From: an uncultured Gemmiger sp.
GTDB lineage: Bacteria; Bacillota; Clostridia; Oscillospirales; Ruminococcaceae
Length of the DNA: 41,105 bases
Direction of reading: 5' to 3'
Assembly: GCA_944382785.1 (NCBI GenBank)
Contig: CALWNO010000023.1
Coordinates: 1-41,105 of the forward strand
In this document: positions 23,854 through 31,818 of the stretch, piece after piece
Layout: each line of letters opens with the position of its first letter
Numbering within the stretch: position 1 is the stretch's first letter
Made by a program: the position numbers and the translations under genes
Notes under the pieces: generated by a model
Database searches by the model: none
What the model saw: the letters and a program-made list of their open reading frames with translations, nothing else
Told to the model about the DNA's origin: nothing

Positions 23854-24807
23854 TCAGCGCCGTCCGGCACCACCGCCGCGGAAAGAACCGCCGCCGGCCC
23901 GGAAGGAACCTCCGCCGCCCATGCGCCCGGCACCGCCACCGCGGAAGGAGCCTCCCCCGCCGTGGAAACCGCCGAAGCCGCCCGGGCCGCCGAATCCACC
24001 GGGGCCACGGGGCGGACGGGGCCCGCGGGGACCACGGGGCGGGCGCGGCGGACGGGGAGGCCTGGGTCCCCGGGGCCGTCCGAATCCGCCGAACCAGATG
24101 AAGGTGGGACCGCGATATCCGCCGTAATACCGGCGTGGCGTGGCCAGCAGTACCAGAACCACCGCCAGCACCGCCACCAGGATCAGCACACCGCCAAAGG
24201 AGATGCCGCCGCGTTCGGGCGGCGGTGCCGTCTGGGTACTGCCGCCGGACACGGTGCTGGCCGCGGGAATGTTGCCCGCCGCGGCATCGTCCAGGTCGAA
24301 GGTCAGGCCGTAGATGGTGCACAGCTTTTCCGCCATGGCATACACCGTCTGGCGGGTGCCGGTGTCATAGTCCTTATTCACCCAGTTGGGTTCCATATCC
24401 TCGTTGAGGATGGTCTGGAGCATCTGGACGGTGAACTGGGTCTCCAGCCCGGCGCCGCACATGGCATGGTAGTTGTCCTCGCCGGGGGCCAGCAGCAACA
24501 CAATGCCGTTGTCCTTGTCGGCATCCCCCAGCCCCCACGCATTGGCCAGCTCGTAGGTGTAGCCCTCCATGGTGTAGTTGCCGATGGTGTCCACCGTGTA
24601 CACGCCGATCTGGGCGCCGCAGGTGTTCTGCAAAGCGGTGCTGATGTTGGTGACGTAGGTCTCGGTATCCTTGGACAGGATATCCGCGTTGTCAATGACG
24701 GCCTTGTCCGGATCCGCCTGAGGCGCCGCCAGTACCGGCAGCGCGCAGGCCGCACACAGGGCCGCCGCCGTCACAAGGCTGACGGTCCGGGACAGAATAT
24801 GTTTCAT
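23854..24807 (-). CDS. TPM-domain membrane protein with Gly/Arg/Pro-rich tail
   Basis: A 317-residue protein with a signal peptide (1 to about 27, ending ALPVLA), an outside TPM domain (about 33-165; VIDNADILS, IGVYTVDTIGN, DNGIVLLLAPGEDNYH) and a membrane helix (about 203-222, GVLILVAVLAVVLVLLA). A low-complexity tail of about 95 residues made almost only of Gly, Arg, Pro, Phe and Ser follows (FGGPGGFGGFHGGGGSFRGG and similar). TPM proteins of the YgcG type are linked to membrane protein turnover and envelope processes and commonly end in Gly-rich tails. It is last of four genes whose products are all predicted membrane-associated (XpaC, TelA, LemA, TPM). The ATG at 24807 is set by the signal peptide and GGGGAGCGTGAACCT before it. 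Confidence 0.85.
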   Translation of the reverse strand: MKHILSRTVSLVTAAALCAACALPVLAAPQADPDKAVIDNADILSKDTETYVTNISTALQNTCGAQIGVYTVDTIGNYTMEGYTYELANAWGLGDADKDNGIVLLLAPGEDNYHAMCGAGLETQFTVQMLQTILNEDMEPNWVNKDYDTGTRQTVYAMAEKLCTIYGLTFDLDDAAAGNIPAASTVSGGSTQTAPPPERGGISFGGVLILVAVLAVVLVLLATPRRYYGGYRGPTFIWFGGFGRPRGPRPPRPPRPPRGPRGPRPPRGPGGFGGPGGFGGFHGGGGSFRGGGAGRMGGGGSFRAGGGSFRGGGAGRR

Positions 24808-24826
24808 AGGTTCACGCTCCCCTCTT

Positions 24827-25483
24827 TCAGCCGTTGGCGGTATCGATGGGGGCAAACAGGTCCGCATGACCCACGCCCCACACCCCGCCGATGAGATTGC
24901 CGGGGAAGGCGGCGGTGGTGCGGTTGTATGCTTCCGCCGCCGGGTTATAGTCATTGGCTGCCGCCCGCTCCACCAATGCCTGGCGGGAGGTGAATTCCGC
25001 ATACAGGGCATCCAGCTGGTTGCGCTGGTCGGTGTCGGCCTGGAGGCTGGCAGCGGTGTAGGTGTCCCCCACCGCCGCATACAGGGTCTGGTTGGCCTGA
25101 TACTGGGCGGCAGGGGTCGCTTCGGCGGTGTTCCAGCCGTCCAGAGCCGCGTTGGCCTGGGCAACGGTGGGTTCATCCTCCCCCAGGATGCGCCCGGCCA
25201 GCCGGATCAGGCTGGCGGCTGCATCGGCCTGGGCGGCCAGATCGGTCTGGATGCCGTCGCCGTATTCATTGGTGGCGGTGGTGTACAGCGCCTGCACTTT
25301 GGCATAGTTCCCCTTCAGTTTCAGCCCGCCGATGCCGAACACCGACACCAGCGCCAGCACCACCAGCACCAGCGCCGCCACGGGCGTGCGGCGGGCAGAG
25401 GCAGGCAGTTTGCTTTCGGCCTGGCCCAGCACTTCCAGCTGGGGGCCCTGAATGGTAAAGGTTTCCTGTTGTTGCAGTTGCAT
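24827..25483 (-). CDS. LemA-family membrane protein
   Basis: A 218-residue LemA-like protein. A short cytoplasmic or cytoplasm-facing segment with a Gln-rich start (MQLQQQETF) is followed by one membrane helix (about 34-55: VAALVLVVLALVSVFGIGGL) and then the helical LemA domain (about 56-215: GNYAKVQALYTTATNEYGDG, NQLDALYAEFTSRQALVERA, ending with YNRTTAAFPGN). The Tyr-Asn and PGN features are family landmarks. In most LemA proteins the N-terminus is shorter; here about 30 residues precede the helix. It lies 19 bases upstream of the TPM gene and 24 downstream of telA. LemA and TPM genes are neighbours in many genomes; the joint function is not known. Confidence 0.85.
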   Translation of the reverse strand: MQLQQQETFTIQGPQLEVLGQAESKLPASARRTPVAALVLVVLALVSVFGIGGLKLKGNYAKVQALYTTATNEYGDGIQTDLAAQADAAASLIRLAGRILGEDEPTVAQANAALDGWNTAEATPAAQYQANQTLYAAVGDTYTAASLQADTDQRNQLDALYAEFTSRQALVERAAANDYNPAAEAYNRTTAAFPGNLIGGVWGVGHADLFAPIDTANG

Positions 25484-25507
25484 GGTATCCTCTTTTGAAA
25501 AAAGGCC

Positions 25508-26692
25508 TTACTTGTTCAGTTCCAGCAGCTTGGCCCGCAGTTCCCCTTCGATGCGGCCCAGTTCCACCTCGGCGGCGGCCCGCTTGGCCTTGCCGTCGGC
25601 GCGAATCTTGTTCAGCTCGTCCAGGGTGGCGATCAGCTCCTGGTTGGTCTGCTTGAGGGTCTCCAGGTCCACGATGCCCCGCTCGGACTCCTTGGCAATA
25701 TCGATGGTGCCCTGCTTGAGGGTGGCAGCATTCTTGCGCAGCAGCTCGTTGGTGGCATCGGTGACGGCACGCTCGGCCTGCATGGCCTGCTGGCTGTGGG
25801 CCATGCCCAGGGCCAGGACCATCTGGTTCTTCCACAGGGGAATGGTGTTGATGATGGTGGTCTGGATCTTCTCCGCCATCATGGTATCGTTGGACTGGAT
25901 CAGCCGGATCTGGGGGCCCATCTGGATGGAGATATTGCGGGTCAGTTCCAGGTCGTACAGTTTCTTTTCAAAGCGGTCACACATGTCGGCCAGGTCACGG
26001 GCCGCCTGGGCGTCCTCCGGCAGCTGGGAGCGCTGGGCCTTCTCCTGGGCGGCCTTGAGCTCGTTGGCCCGGACGGATTCCAGCTTTTTGCGGCCGGCCA
26101 GGATGTACATGGTCAGCTCCTTGAAGTAGACCAGGTTCAGCTGGTACATCTTGTCCAGCATGGTGATGTCCTTCAGCAAGGTGACCTGGTGGTCTTCCAG
26201 CTTGGCCTTGATGCGTTCCACGTTCACATCGGCCTTTTCGTACCGGGTCTTGAGGTTGGCGATGTTGGCCTGCTGCCGCTTGAAAAAGCCGAAGAAGCCC
26301 TTGGATTCCTCGGCGGCGTCAAAGCCCTGCAGTTCCCCGATCAGATCGGTGATGAGCTGGCCGGTCTCCCCCATATCCTTGGTCTTGACCTTGGAGAGGG
26401 CGGTGTCGGAAAAATCGCTGAGCTTCTTCTGGCTGGCAGCGCCGTACTGCAGCACCATCTGGGAGTTGGTGATATCGATCTTCTTGGCAAAATCGTCCAC
26501 CATCTGCTGTTCTTCGGGGGTCAGGGGGGTCTCCTCCACCTTGACGGGCGCGGCCTTCTTGGCTTCGGCCACCACCTTTTCGTCGGCGGCGGGGTCCAGA
26601 GTCAGGCTGGGGGAAGCCGGGGCGTCCTCCAGGGTCAGGCTGGGGGCAGCGGGGACGTTCAGATCAAATTCCTGATTGGTGTTCTCTACCAT
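25508..26692 (-). CDS. telA: TelA/KlaA-family toxic-anion resistance protein
   Basis: A 394-residue, mostly helical cytosolic protein of the TelA family, historically linked to tellurite resistance and to phage and colicin tolerance. After a disordered N-terminus with two near-repeats (APSLTLEDAP, SPSLTLDPAA) the conserved body begins near residue 55 with PEEQQMVDDFAKKIDITNS and runs through FFGFFKRQQANIANLKTRY and IQMGPQIRLIQSNDTMMAEK to VDLETLKQTNQELIATLDE. The second in-frame ATG (26692) is preferred, because AAAGGATGG then lies at a normal distance; the ATG four codons earlier would put that site directly against the start. It follows xpaC by 64 bases; XpaC-TelA pairs are common in Firmicutes. 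The real substrate or stress is not established. Confidence 0.88.
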   Translation of the reverse strand: MVENTNQEFDLNVPAAPSLTLEDAPASPSLTLDPAADEKVVAEAKKAAPVKVEETPLTPEEQQMVDDFAKKIDITNSQMVLQYGAASQKKLSDFSDTALSKVKTKDMGETGQLITDLIGELQGFDAAEESKGFFGFFKRQQANIANLKTRYEKADVNVERIKAKLEDHQVTLLKDITMLDKMYQLNLVYFKELTMYILAGRKKLESVRANELKAAQEKAQRSQLPEDAQAARDLADMCDRFEKKLYDLELTRNISIQMGPQIRLIQSNDTMMAEKIQTTIINTIPLWKNQMVLALGMAHSQQAMQAERAVTDATNELLRKNAATLKQGTIDIAKESERGIVDLETLKQTNQELIATLDELNKIRADGKAKRAAAEVELGRIEGELRAKLLELNK

Positions 26693-26756
26693 ACATGATT
26701 CCATCCTTTCACATAGTCTCGGATCGGTTCCAATGCCGTCATTGGGATGTTTTTCT

Positions 26757-27380
26757 TCAGGGGGCCAGATTCTGGCCTTTCAGGATGCCTTCCAGCACCT
26801 GGATGTCGGTGCTGATGTCCAGGGCTTCCGCCGAATACAGGGCATCCAGCTGGTTCTCAAAGGCCTGGGCGATAGTCCCGGCGGTGGCGTTGACTTCCTT
26901 GCGCACCTGGCCCGCGTTATCCCCCTGCACCGTCTGCATCCGGGCATAGGCCGCCAGGATCTTGACGGCTTCGGGCAGGTAATAGCGGGCAAACCGGTCC
27001 ACCTGGGGCGCTTTTTGGGGATCGTGTTCGATCTCCGCCACAATGGCCCGACCGGCCTTCTCCATCCGGTCCAGCTGGCGGGAGAGTTCCGCGTCCGGGA
27101 TATCCCGGTTGAGCCCGGCCAGGGCATCCAGATTGCGGGTGATGCCGCCGAGCATGGCGTCGGTGTCCTCACTGCCGGTGGAGAAGGGCACTTCCCGCCG
27201 GATGAGGCGGGTGGGACACAGCCGCCCCGCCACCAGGCCCACCGCCAGGCTGAGCACCGCCGTGACCAGCAGGCCCCACAGGGTGTAGACCGGCAGAATC
27301 AGGGCCGCCAACGGCCAGACCAGCGCTGCCAGATACACCGGCAGCACCGGACGGCGGCGTATTTCTTCCCACTTGTGCAT
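26757..27380 (-). CDS. XpaC-like membrane protein
   Basis: A 207-residue protein with two tightly packed membrane helices near the start (about 11-30 and 32-53), then a helical cytoplasmic domain of about 150 residues (TDAMLGGITRNLDALAGLN, ELSRQLDRMEKAGRAIVAEI, YYLPEAVKILAAYARMQ). This matches the XpaC family, named for 5-bromo-4-chloroindolyl phosphate hydrolysis in Bacillus, which has no visible phosphatase motif and is better regarded as a TelA partner. First gene of the four-gene operon. GGGAGGT precedes the ATG at 27380, and a good promoter lies 31 bases upstream. A short perfect inverted repeat (CCAATG/CATTGG at 26731-26746) lies between it and telA. Confidence 0.8.
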   Translation of the reverse strand: MHKWEEIRRRPVLPVYLAALVWPLAALILPVYTLWGLLVTAVLSLAVGLVAGRLCPTRLIRREVPFSTGSEDTDAMLGGITRNLDALAGLNRDIPDAELSRQLDRMEKAGRAIVAEIEHDPQKAPQVDRFARYYLPEAVKILAAYARMQTVQGDNAGQVRKEVNATAGTIAQAFENQLDALYSAEALDISTDIQVLEGILKGQNLAP

Positions 27381-27410
27381 GGGCGTACCTCCCGGGATGA
27401 TGATAGCTTC

Positions 27411-27457
27411 ATTATAATGCAAAGGCACACGCTATGCAAATTGATTCGGGCGTGTGC
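27411..27457 (-). promoter_or_regulatory. Promoter and dyad of the xpaC operon
   Basis: On the - strand TTGCAT (27434-27439) and TATAAT (27411-27416) are 17 bases apart. GCACACGC (27425-27432) and GCGTGTGC (27450-27457) are perfect inverses that bracket the -35, so a repressor bound there would block the polymerase. The dyad could also fold as the terminator hairpin of the upstream glycosylase gene, though no T run follows. Confidence 0.6.
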
Positions 27458-27488
27458 ATGCAAAGTTTTCGTTTTTTTTACAGTTTGG

Positions 27489-28004
27489 TCATACGCCGGG
27501 CAGGTAGGGGCCCAGTACCTCCCCCCAGACCTGCCGCAGCCGGTCCAGCCGGAAGGAGGCGTTGGCCGGGCTGGTGGAGGGCAGGGCTGTTCCTTCCAGC
27601 CCGGTATGGGCCAGGGCGTATTTCCGGTAGAGCCGGGCGGAGGTGCTGCCATTGCAGACCACCCGCTCCACCCCCAGCCGGGTGATGAGTCCGGCCAGGT
27701 CGTTGGGCTCCACGTTGCGGATGGAGGCGTCCGAGGCGCCGATGATCTCACAGCTGCGAATGACATCCCAGACAGCCAGTCCGTTTTGTATAATCATCTG
27801 CTTTTTTGCCGGAATGTCATCGTGTTCCGGCACCGGGCTGCCGGTCAGCGCCGCCATGAGCGGCCAGAAACGGTTCTGGGGATGGCCGTAATAAAAGCCT
27901 TGTTCCCGGCTTTTTGGGCTGGGGAAGCTGCCCAGGATCAGAACCCGGGCCCGCTCCCCGTGCAGGGGCGGAAGGCCAGGTCCCACCCGGGTATAGTCGG
28001 CCAT
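27489..28004 (-). CDS. DNA-deoxyinosine / uracil DNA glycosylase (UDG superfamily)
   Basis: A 171-residue DNA repair enzyme of the mismatch-type UDG superfamily that removes deaminated bases. The N-terminal active-site strand and loop are visible (LILGSFPSPKSREQGFYYGH followed by PQNRFWPL), then AVWDVIRSCEI, the NGSTSARL segment and the C-terminal LPSTSPANA loop that enters the minor groove. These fit the DNA-deoxyinosine glycosylase branch (family 6, hypoxanthine-DNA glycosylase) better than classic Ung. It starts three bases after the HAD gene ends, so both are co-transcribed. Substrate range is inference from the family. Confidence 0.85.
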   Translation of the reverse strand: MADYTRVGPGLPPLHGERARVLILGSFPSPKSREQGFYYGHPQNRFWPLMAALTGSPVPEHDDIPAKKQMIIQNGLAVWDVIRSCEIIGASDASIRNVEPNDLAGLITRLGVERVVCNGSTSARLYRKYALAHTGLEGTALPSTSPANASFRLDRLRQVWGEVLGPYLPGV

Positions 28005-28007
28005 GGG

Positions 28008-28817
28008 TCACGCCTCCTCAAAGGCCTGAGGCCACAGTTCCCGGAGCAACGCTTCCAGCCCGCCTTTGTCCGCCGCAGGGCACAGACGGTCGGCGGCTGC
28101 TTTGGCGGCGGAGCTGGCAGTGTCCACGGCCACTCCCAGACCGGCAGTCTGGAGCATGCCCACATCGTTGTCCCCGTCTCCCACAGCCACGCAGTCGGCA
28201 GCAGGCAGGCCCAGCTTTTCCAGCAGGCCGGTCAGCGCCCGGCCTTTGTCCACCTCCGGGGGCAGCACGTCACAGGCGTCATCCTTATCGAACACGAAAC
28301 GCAGGCCCAGATAGCCGTACTTGTCCTGGAACCGTTGGGCCGCCTCCCGGTTCAGCCAGGCAAAGGCGGTGAAAGGCATGTCAATGAGGTGGCGGTCCTG
28401 GTCCATGCCGTCCTTGAGACCGATGCCGATGGGGTGGTCCTTGCTCCAGGCCAGGAACTCCTCATACCCCAGATAGGCGTAGCTGCCGTCGGTAAAGATG
28501 AACCGCAGGGGGTACTCGTAATTTTCGCAGAAATCCACCAGGGCGTACATTTGTTCGGGGGTCATGCGGGTATCATAGAGGAGGGTCCCCTTGGCGTCCA
28601 GCACGTGGGCCCCGGCGGAGCAGATCCAGTAATCCGGGTGAATGCCGCTGAGCAGGTCCCTGGGCACGCTGGCCCGGCCCCGGCCGGTGGCAATGGCCAC
28701 CCTGACCCCGGCCCGCTGCACCGTCTTGACCGCCTTGGCCGTGGTCCGGGGCACGGTGGTACAGCTGTGGGGACGCAGGGTGCCGTCGATATCCATCACA
28801 AGCAAACGATAGGACAT
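28008..28817 (-). CDS. HAD-superfamily Cof-type phosphatase
   Basis: A 269-residue hydrolase with the four HAD motifs: MDIDGTL (nucleophile Asp8 and Asp10), ATGRG with the Thr/Ser of motif 2, Lys210 near DKGRAL (motif 3) and GDGDNDVGML (motif 4). A type IIB cap lies between motifs 2 and 3 (about 85-185, including IFTDGSYAYLGYEEF). Cof-like members dephosphorylate sugar phosphates, flavin or pyridoxal phosphates; the substrate here is unknown. A TATAAT (28858-28863 on the - strand) lies 40 bases upstream and no clear -35 accompanies it. GGGAAGGAACAACT precedes the ATG. Confidence 0.9.
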   Translation of the reverse strand: MSYRLLVMDIDGTLRPHSCTTVPRTTAKAVKTVQRAGVRVAIATGRGRASVPRDLLSGIHPDYWICSAGAHVLDAKGTLLYDTRMTPEQMYALVDFCENYEYPLRFIFTDGSYAYLGYEEFLAWSKDHPIGIGLKDGMDQDRHLIDMPFTAFAWLNREAAQRFQDKYGYLGLRFVFDKDDACDVLPPEVDKGRALTGLLEKLGLPAADCVAVGDGDNDVGMLQTAGLGVAVDTASSAAKAAADRLCPAADKGGLEALLRELWPQAFEEA

Positions 28818-28944
28818 AGTTGTTCCTTCCCTTCTATCATCGGTGACCTATAGGGGTATTATACAGGAAAAAGCCCTGCAAAGTCTAGCGCCGGGCCGCC
28901 GGGCATAGACTGGACAAGAGAACGGTTGACCGGGAGGGACGAAC

Positions 28945-29706
28945 ATGCGGGACGGGTTGGATCTTTCGCGGGGGCGGCGCAGCAGGCGCAGGCGGCGGCG
29001 ACGGCTGGCGGTGCTGGGAGCCGTGCTGCTGTTGGCGGCGGCAGGCTGGGGGCTGCGGGACCGGCTGGGCCCGGTGTGGGCGATGCTGGCCCAGGTCCCC
29101 GCCCGGGCGGACGCCCTGCTGGCGGAACATTTTGTGCCCGGCTACACCCGGCGGCTGCAGTCTCTGCGGCAGCGCAACGCCATTCTGCACGCCGCCCTGG
29201 CTGCTGCCGCCCCTCTGGAGACAGAGAACGCCGCCCTGCGGGCGCTGCTGGAAAGTTCTTCCCGCCCCGACTCCGGCGGCTGGGAACCCGCCCGGGTGGT
29301 GGCCCGCAGCCCGGAAGGGTCCCTGACCCTGGCCGGGCAGTACGCCTCCGGTGCCCCGGTGCTGGATGAGGAGGGCTGCTTTGTGGGGGTGGTGGATGCA
29401 GTCGACGACACCGGCAGCCGGGTGGCCCCGGCGGGCCGGGACCGGGGCGCCGCGGCAGTGCTGGTCGGAGACTGCTGCGGGGTGTTGCTGCGCAAGGGGG
29501 GGACCCTGCTGCTCACCGGGCTGCCCCGGCACAGCGGGCTGGAGGCGGGCACGGTGGTGACCACCGCCGACGGGCTGTGGGTGGGAACTCTGGCCGAAGC
29601 GCCCGCCGCCGACGACACCGGCCTGACCGAACAGGCCCCCCTGCAGGACACCGGCAGCCTGGCAGGAGCCGTGTTTTTCCTGCCTGCCGGGTCCAAAGAG
29701 ACATAA
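28945..29706 (+). CDS. mreC: Short MreC-like cell-shape protein
   Basis: A 253-residue protein that fits MreC, the bitopic protein that links the elongation machinery to the wall synthases. A very basic N-terminus (SRGRRSRRRRRRRLAV) precedes the only membrane helix (about 21-37). A coiled-coil segment (about 62-90, RLQSLRQRNAILHAALAA then LETENAALRALLE) and the double beta-barrel domain (ARVVARSPEG, GCFVGVVDAVDDTGSRVAP, TVVTTADGLWVGTL) follow. It is at the short end for the family. It is directly upstream of the PBP2 gene, as in classical mre loci, but mreB upstream and mreD downstream are absent. GGGAGGGACGAAC precedes the ATG. A divergent gene lies upstream, so this is the first gene of its unit. 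Confidence 0.75.
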   Translation: MRDGLDLSRGRRSRRRRRRRLAVLGAVLLLAAAGWGLRDRLGPVWAMLAQVPARADALLAEHFVPGYTRRLQSLRQRNAILHAALAAAAPLETENAALRALLESSSRPDSGGWEPARVVARSPEGSLTLAGQYASGAPVLDEEGCFVGVVDAVDDTGSRVAPAGRDRGAAAVLVGDCCGVLLRKGGTLLLTGLPRHSGLEAGTVVTTADGLWVGTLAEAPAADDTGLTEQAPLQDTGSLAGAVFFLPAGSKET

Positions 29707-29708
29707 TA

Positions 29709-29737
29709 TTGCATTTTTTGCGCTCGCTGTGTATAAT
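29709..29737 (+). promoter_or_regulatory. Promoter of the PBP2 gene
   Basis: TTGCAT (29709-29714) and TATAAT (29732-29737) are 17 bases apart, immediately after the mreC stop. The PBP2 gene can therefore be transcribed without mreC. Confidence 0.7.
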
Positions 29738-29754
29738 AGCTGGCGAAAGGCTGG

Positions 29755-31575
29755 GTGAAAACCATGAGAAAAGGGCGCAGAACAACGCCAAGCAAAAAGA
29801 GACTGACCGTCCTGCTGGTCCTGTGCGGGGTGGTGTTTGTGCTGTTTGCGGTGCGGCTTTTCTGGATGCAGTTCGTCATGGCCGATCACTACGCCCAGAA
29901 GGTAGCCGAGGCCAGCCAGACCAGCTACAGCGTGGCTCTGCCCGCAGCCCGGGGGGACATCGTGGACTGCAACGGAGTCCTTTTGGCCCGGGACGACACA
30001 GTATATGACCTGAACCTGTGCCTGCCCGCCCCGGAGGGCACCAGCTTACAGCAGACATGGCAGATTCTGCGGGACTATGAACTGACCGATTTAAGCGGCG
30101 AGGATGTGGAAACACAGCTCGCCGCCTTTTTTTCTGTGGCCAGCGCCGGGGAGCTGACTTTGGCCAAGGGGCTGTCCTCTGCCCAGGCCGCCGCCTTGTA
30201 CGCCACCGGGCTGCCCCAGAGCGGGGCGGTGCGGCTGGTGGCCCGGGGCAGCCGCACCTGGCCGGAGGGAACGCTGTTCCCCCATGGGTTGGGGGACACC
30301 GGCCCCATCACCGCCGAGCAGTGGCAGGCGGACGACTACGCCCTGCGCACCGCCGGGGTGGCCATGAACGCCGAGATCGGCCAGAGCGGGCTGGAAAAGG
30401 TATACGATGCGCTGCTGCGGGGGCAGGACGGGCGCATCCGGGTATCGGTGGGCTTTGACGGCACCCGCGGGGAGACGGTGGCCCAGTCCCCCGTTCCCGG
30501 GGCCACCCTGGTGCTGACCCTGGACAGCGCCCTGCAAAAGACGGTACAGGCGGCCCTGCAGGACCGCATCCGGACCCTGCAGACCACCGCCGGGGCGGGG
30601 TCCGGCCGGGAATGCAACGCCGGGGCCGCCGTGGTGGTGGATGTGCGCACCGGCGGGGTGCTGGCGGCAGCCAGCTGGCCGGGGTATGATCTGAACACCT
30701 GGCGCAGCGACTATGCCACCCTGGCGGCGGACAGCGGTGCGCCCCTGCTGGACCGGGTGTGCGCCGGGCTGTACGCACCGGGGTCCGCCTTCAAGCCGGC
30801 GGTGGCGGCCAGTGCCCTGGCGGCGGGGCTGATCACGGTGGACGATACGGTGAACTGTACCGGACGATACCTGTATTACAGCGGATACCAGCCGGGATGC
30901 CTGCAGCTGGGCCACGGCGGGCCGGTAAACCTGCTCACCGCTTTGGAGAACAGCTGCAACATCTACTTTTATGATGTGGGCCGACGGCTGGGGGTGGACG
31001 CCTTTTCCGCCACCGCCCAGCTCCTGGGCCTTGCCGCCGACACCGGGGCCGAGCTGCCCGCAGCGGCGGGACGGCTGACCTGGACCACCGACGAAAACTA
31101 CCAGGACGGTCTGGCCCTGCAGGCGGCCATCGGCCAGGGCAACACCGCCGTGAGCCCCTTGCAGCTGGCAGCTTACGCGGCAGCCCTGGCCAATGACGGG
31201 CAGCGCCCTGCCCTGCATTTTGCTGACAGAGCCGTGGGCGCCGATGGGCAGACAGTGTGGCAGTATACGCCTTCCACCATTGCCAAAGCCCCGGGCGGAA
31301 AAGAAGTCTTTGCCCCCATCCGGGAAGGAATGGTCCGGATGTCCCGGACACTCTCGGCCTTGCGGGATGCCCCGGTCACCCTGGCCTGCAAGACCGGCAG
31401 CCCCCAGCGCCCCGAGCGAGCCCCGGGAGGCGGGTACTATACCAACTCGGTGCTTATCGGGTATTTCCCGGCCGAGGAGCCCCAATATGCGGTGGCTGTG
31501 GTGCTGGAATACGGGGGCGGCGGCGCCAATGCGGCCCCGGTGATGCGGGCGGTGGCGGATGCCTTATTTGGATAA
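29755..31575 (+). CDS. mrdA: Penicillin-binding protein 2 (class B transpeptidase)
   Basis: A 606-residue class B PBP. After a basic start comes one membrane helix (about 17-37), a pedestal domain (R66-GDIVDCNGVLLA and following) and the transpeptidase domain, with catalytic Ser344 in APGSAFKP, the SCN triad at 400-402 and KTG at 546-548. All three motifs are intact, so it should cross-link peptidoglycan outside the membrane and bind beta-lactams. It follows mreC as the elongation-type PBP2 usually does. No SEDS glycosyltransferase (rodA) is in the window. The GTG at 29755 is preferred because AAAGG is five bases before it; an ATG three codons later is also possible. Confidence 0.9.
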   Translation: MKTMRKGRRTTPSKKRLTVLLVLCGVVFVLFAVRLFWMQFVMADHYAQKVAEASQTSYSVALPAARGDIVDCNGVLLARDDTVYDLNLCLPAPEGTSLQQTWQILRDYELTDLSGEDVETQLAAFFSVASAGELTLAKGLSSAQAAALYATGLPQSGAVRLVARGSRTWPEGTLFPHGLGDTGPITAEQWQADDYALRTAGVAMNAEIGQSGLEKVYDALLRGQDGRIRVSVGFDGTRGETVAQSPVPGATLVLTLDSALQKTVQAALQDRIRTLQTTAGAGSGRECNAGAAVVVDVRTGGVLAAASWPGYDLNTWRSDYATLAADSGAPLLDRVCAGLYAPGSAFKPAVAASALAAGLITVDDTVNCTGRYLYYSGYQPGCLQLGHGGPVNLLTALENSCNIYFYDVGRRLGVDAFSATAQLLGLAADTGAELPAAAGRLTWTTDENYQDGLALQAAIGQGNTAVSPLQLAAYAAALANDGQRPALHFADRAVGADGQTVWQYTPSTIAKAPGGKEVFAPIREGMVRMSRTLSALRDAPVTLACKTGSPQRPERAPGGGYYTNSVLIGYFPAEEPQYAVAVVLEYGGGGANAAPVMRAVADALFG

Positions 31576-31692
31576 AGTGCAACAAACAGAAAGCCCTTTT
31601 ATGTGCAAAAGTTAACGCCTTTCCGTGGGGTAACGGGACATTTTCCCGTGATTGTGTGCAAAAAATCTGTCCAATTTTTATCAAAAAAACAG

Positions 31693-31721
31693 TTGTCGGG
31701 GGTCTTGTGTTGTGCTAGAAT
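31693..31721 (+). promoter_or_regulatory. Promoter of the MinD-like gene
   Basis: TTGTCG (31693-31698) and TAGAAT (31716-31721) are 17 bases apart. The 243-base region between the PBP2 gene and this gene is AT-rich and shows no other gene. Confidence 0.5.
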
Positions 31722-31818
31722 AATAAAGGATAACCCCTTGTATGGTCAGATAGTGTACGATACTTGGATTTTTGTCCGCTGCATCATTTCCACAAAAACC
31801 AACCGGAGGCCCGCTGAC

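Noticed and set aside
23860-24130. Repetitive DNA that could be taken for a tandem repeat or CRISPR-like array
   Set aside because: The repeats have no constant unit or spacers; they encode the Gly/Arg/Pro-rich tail of the TPM protein.
25508-26692. Tellurite resistance as the function of the telA operon
   Set aside because: The name comes from plasmid relatives; nothing in this sequence shows a tellurite-specific feature, so only the family is reported.
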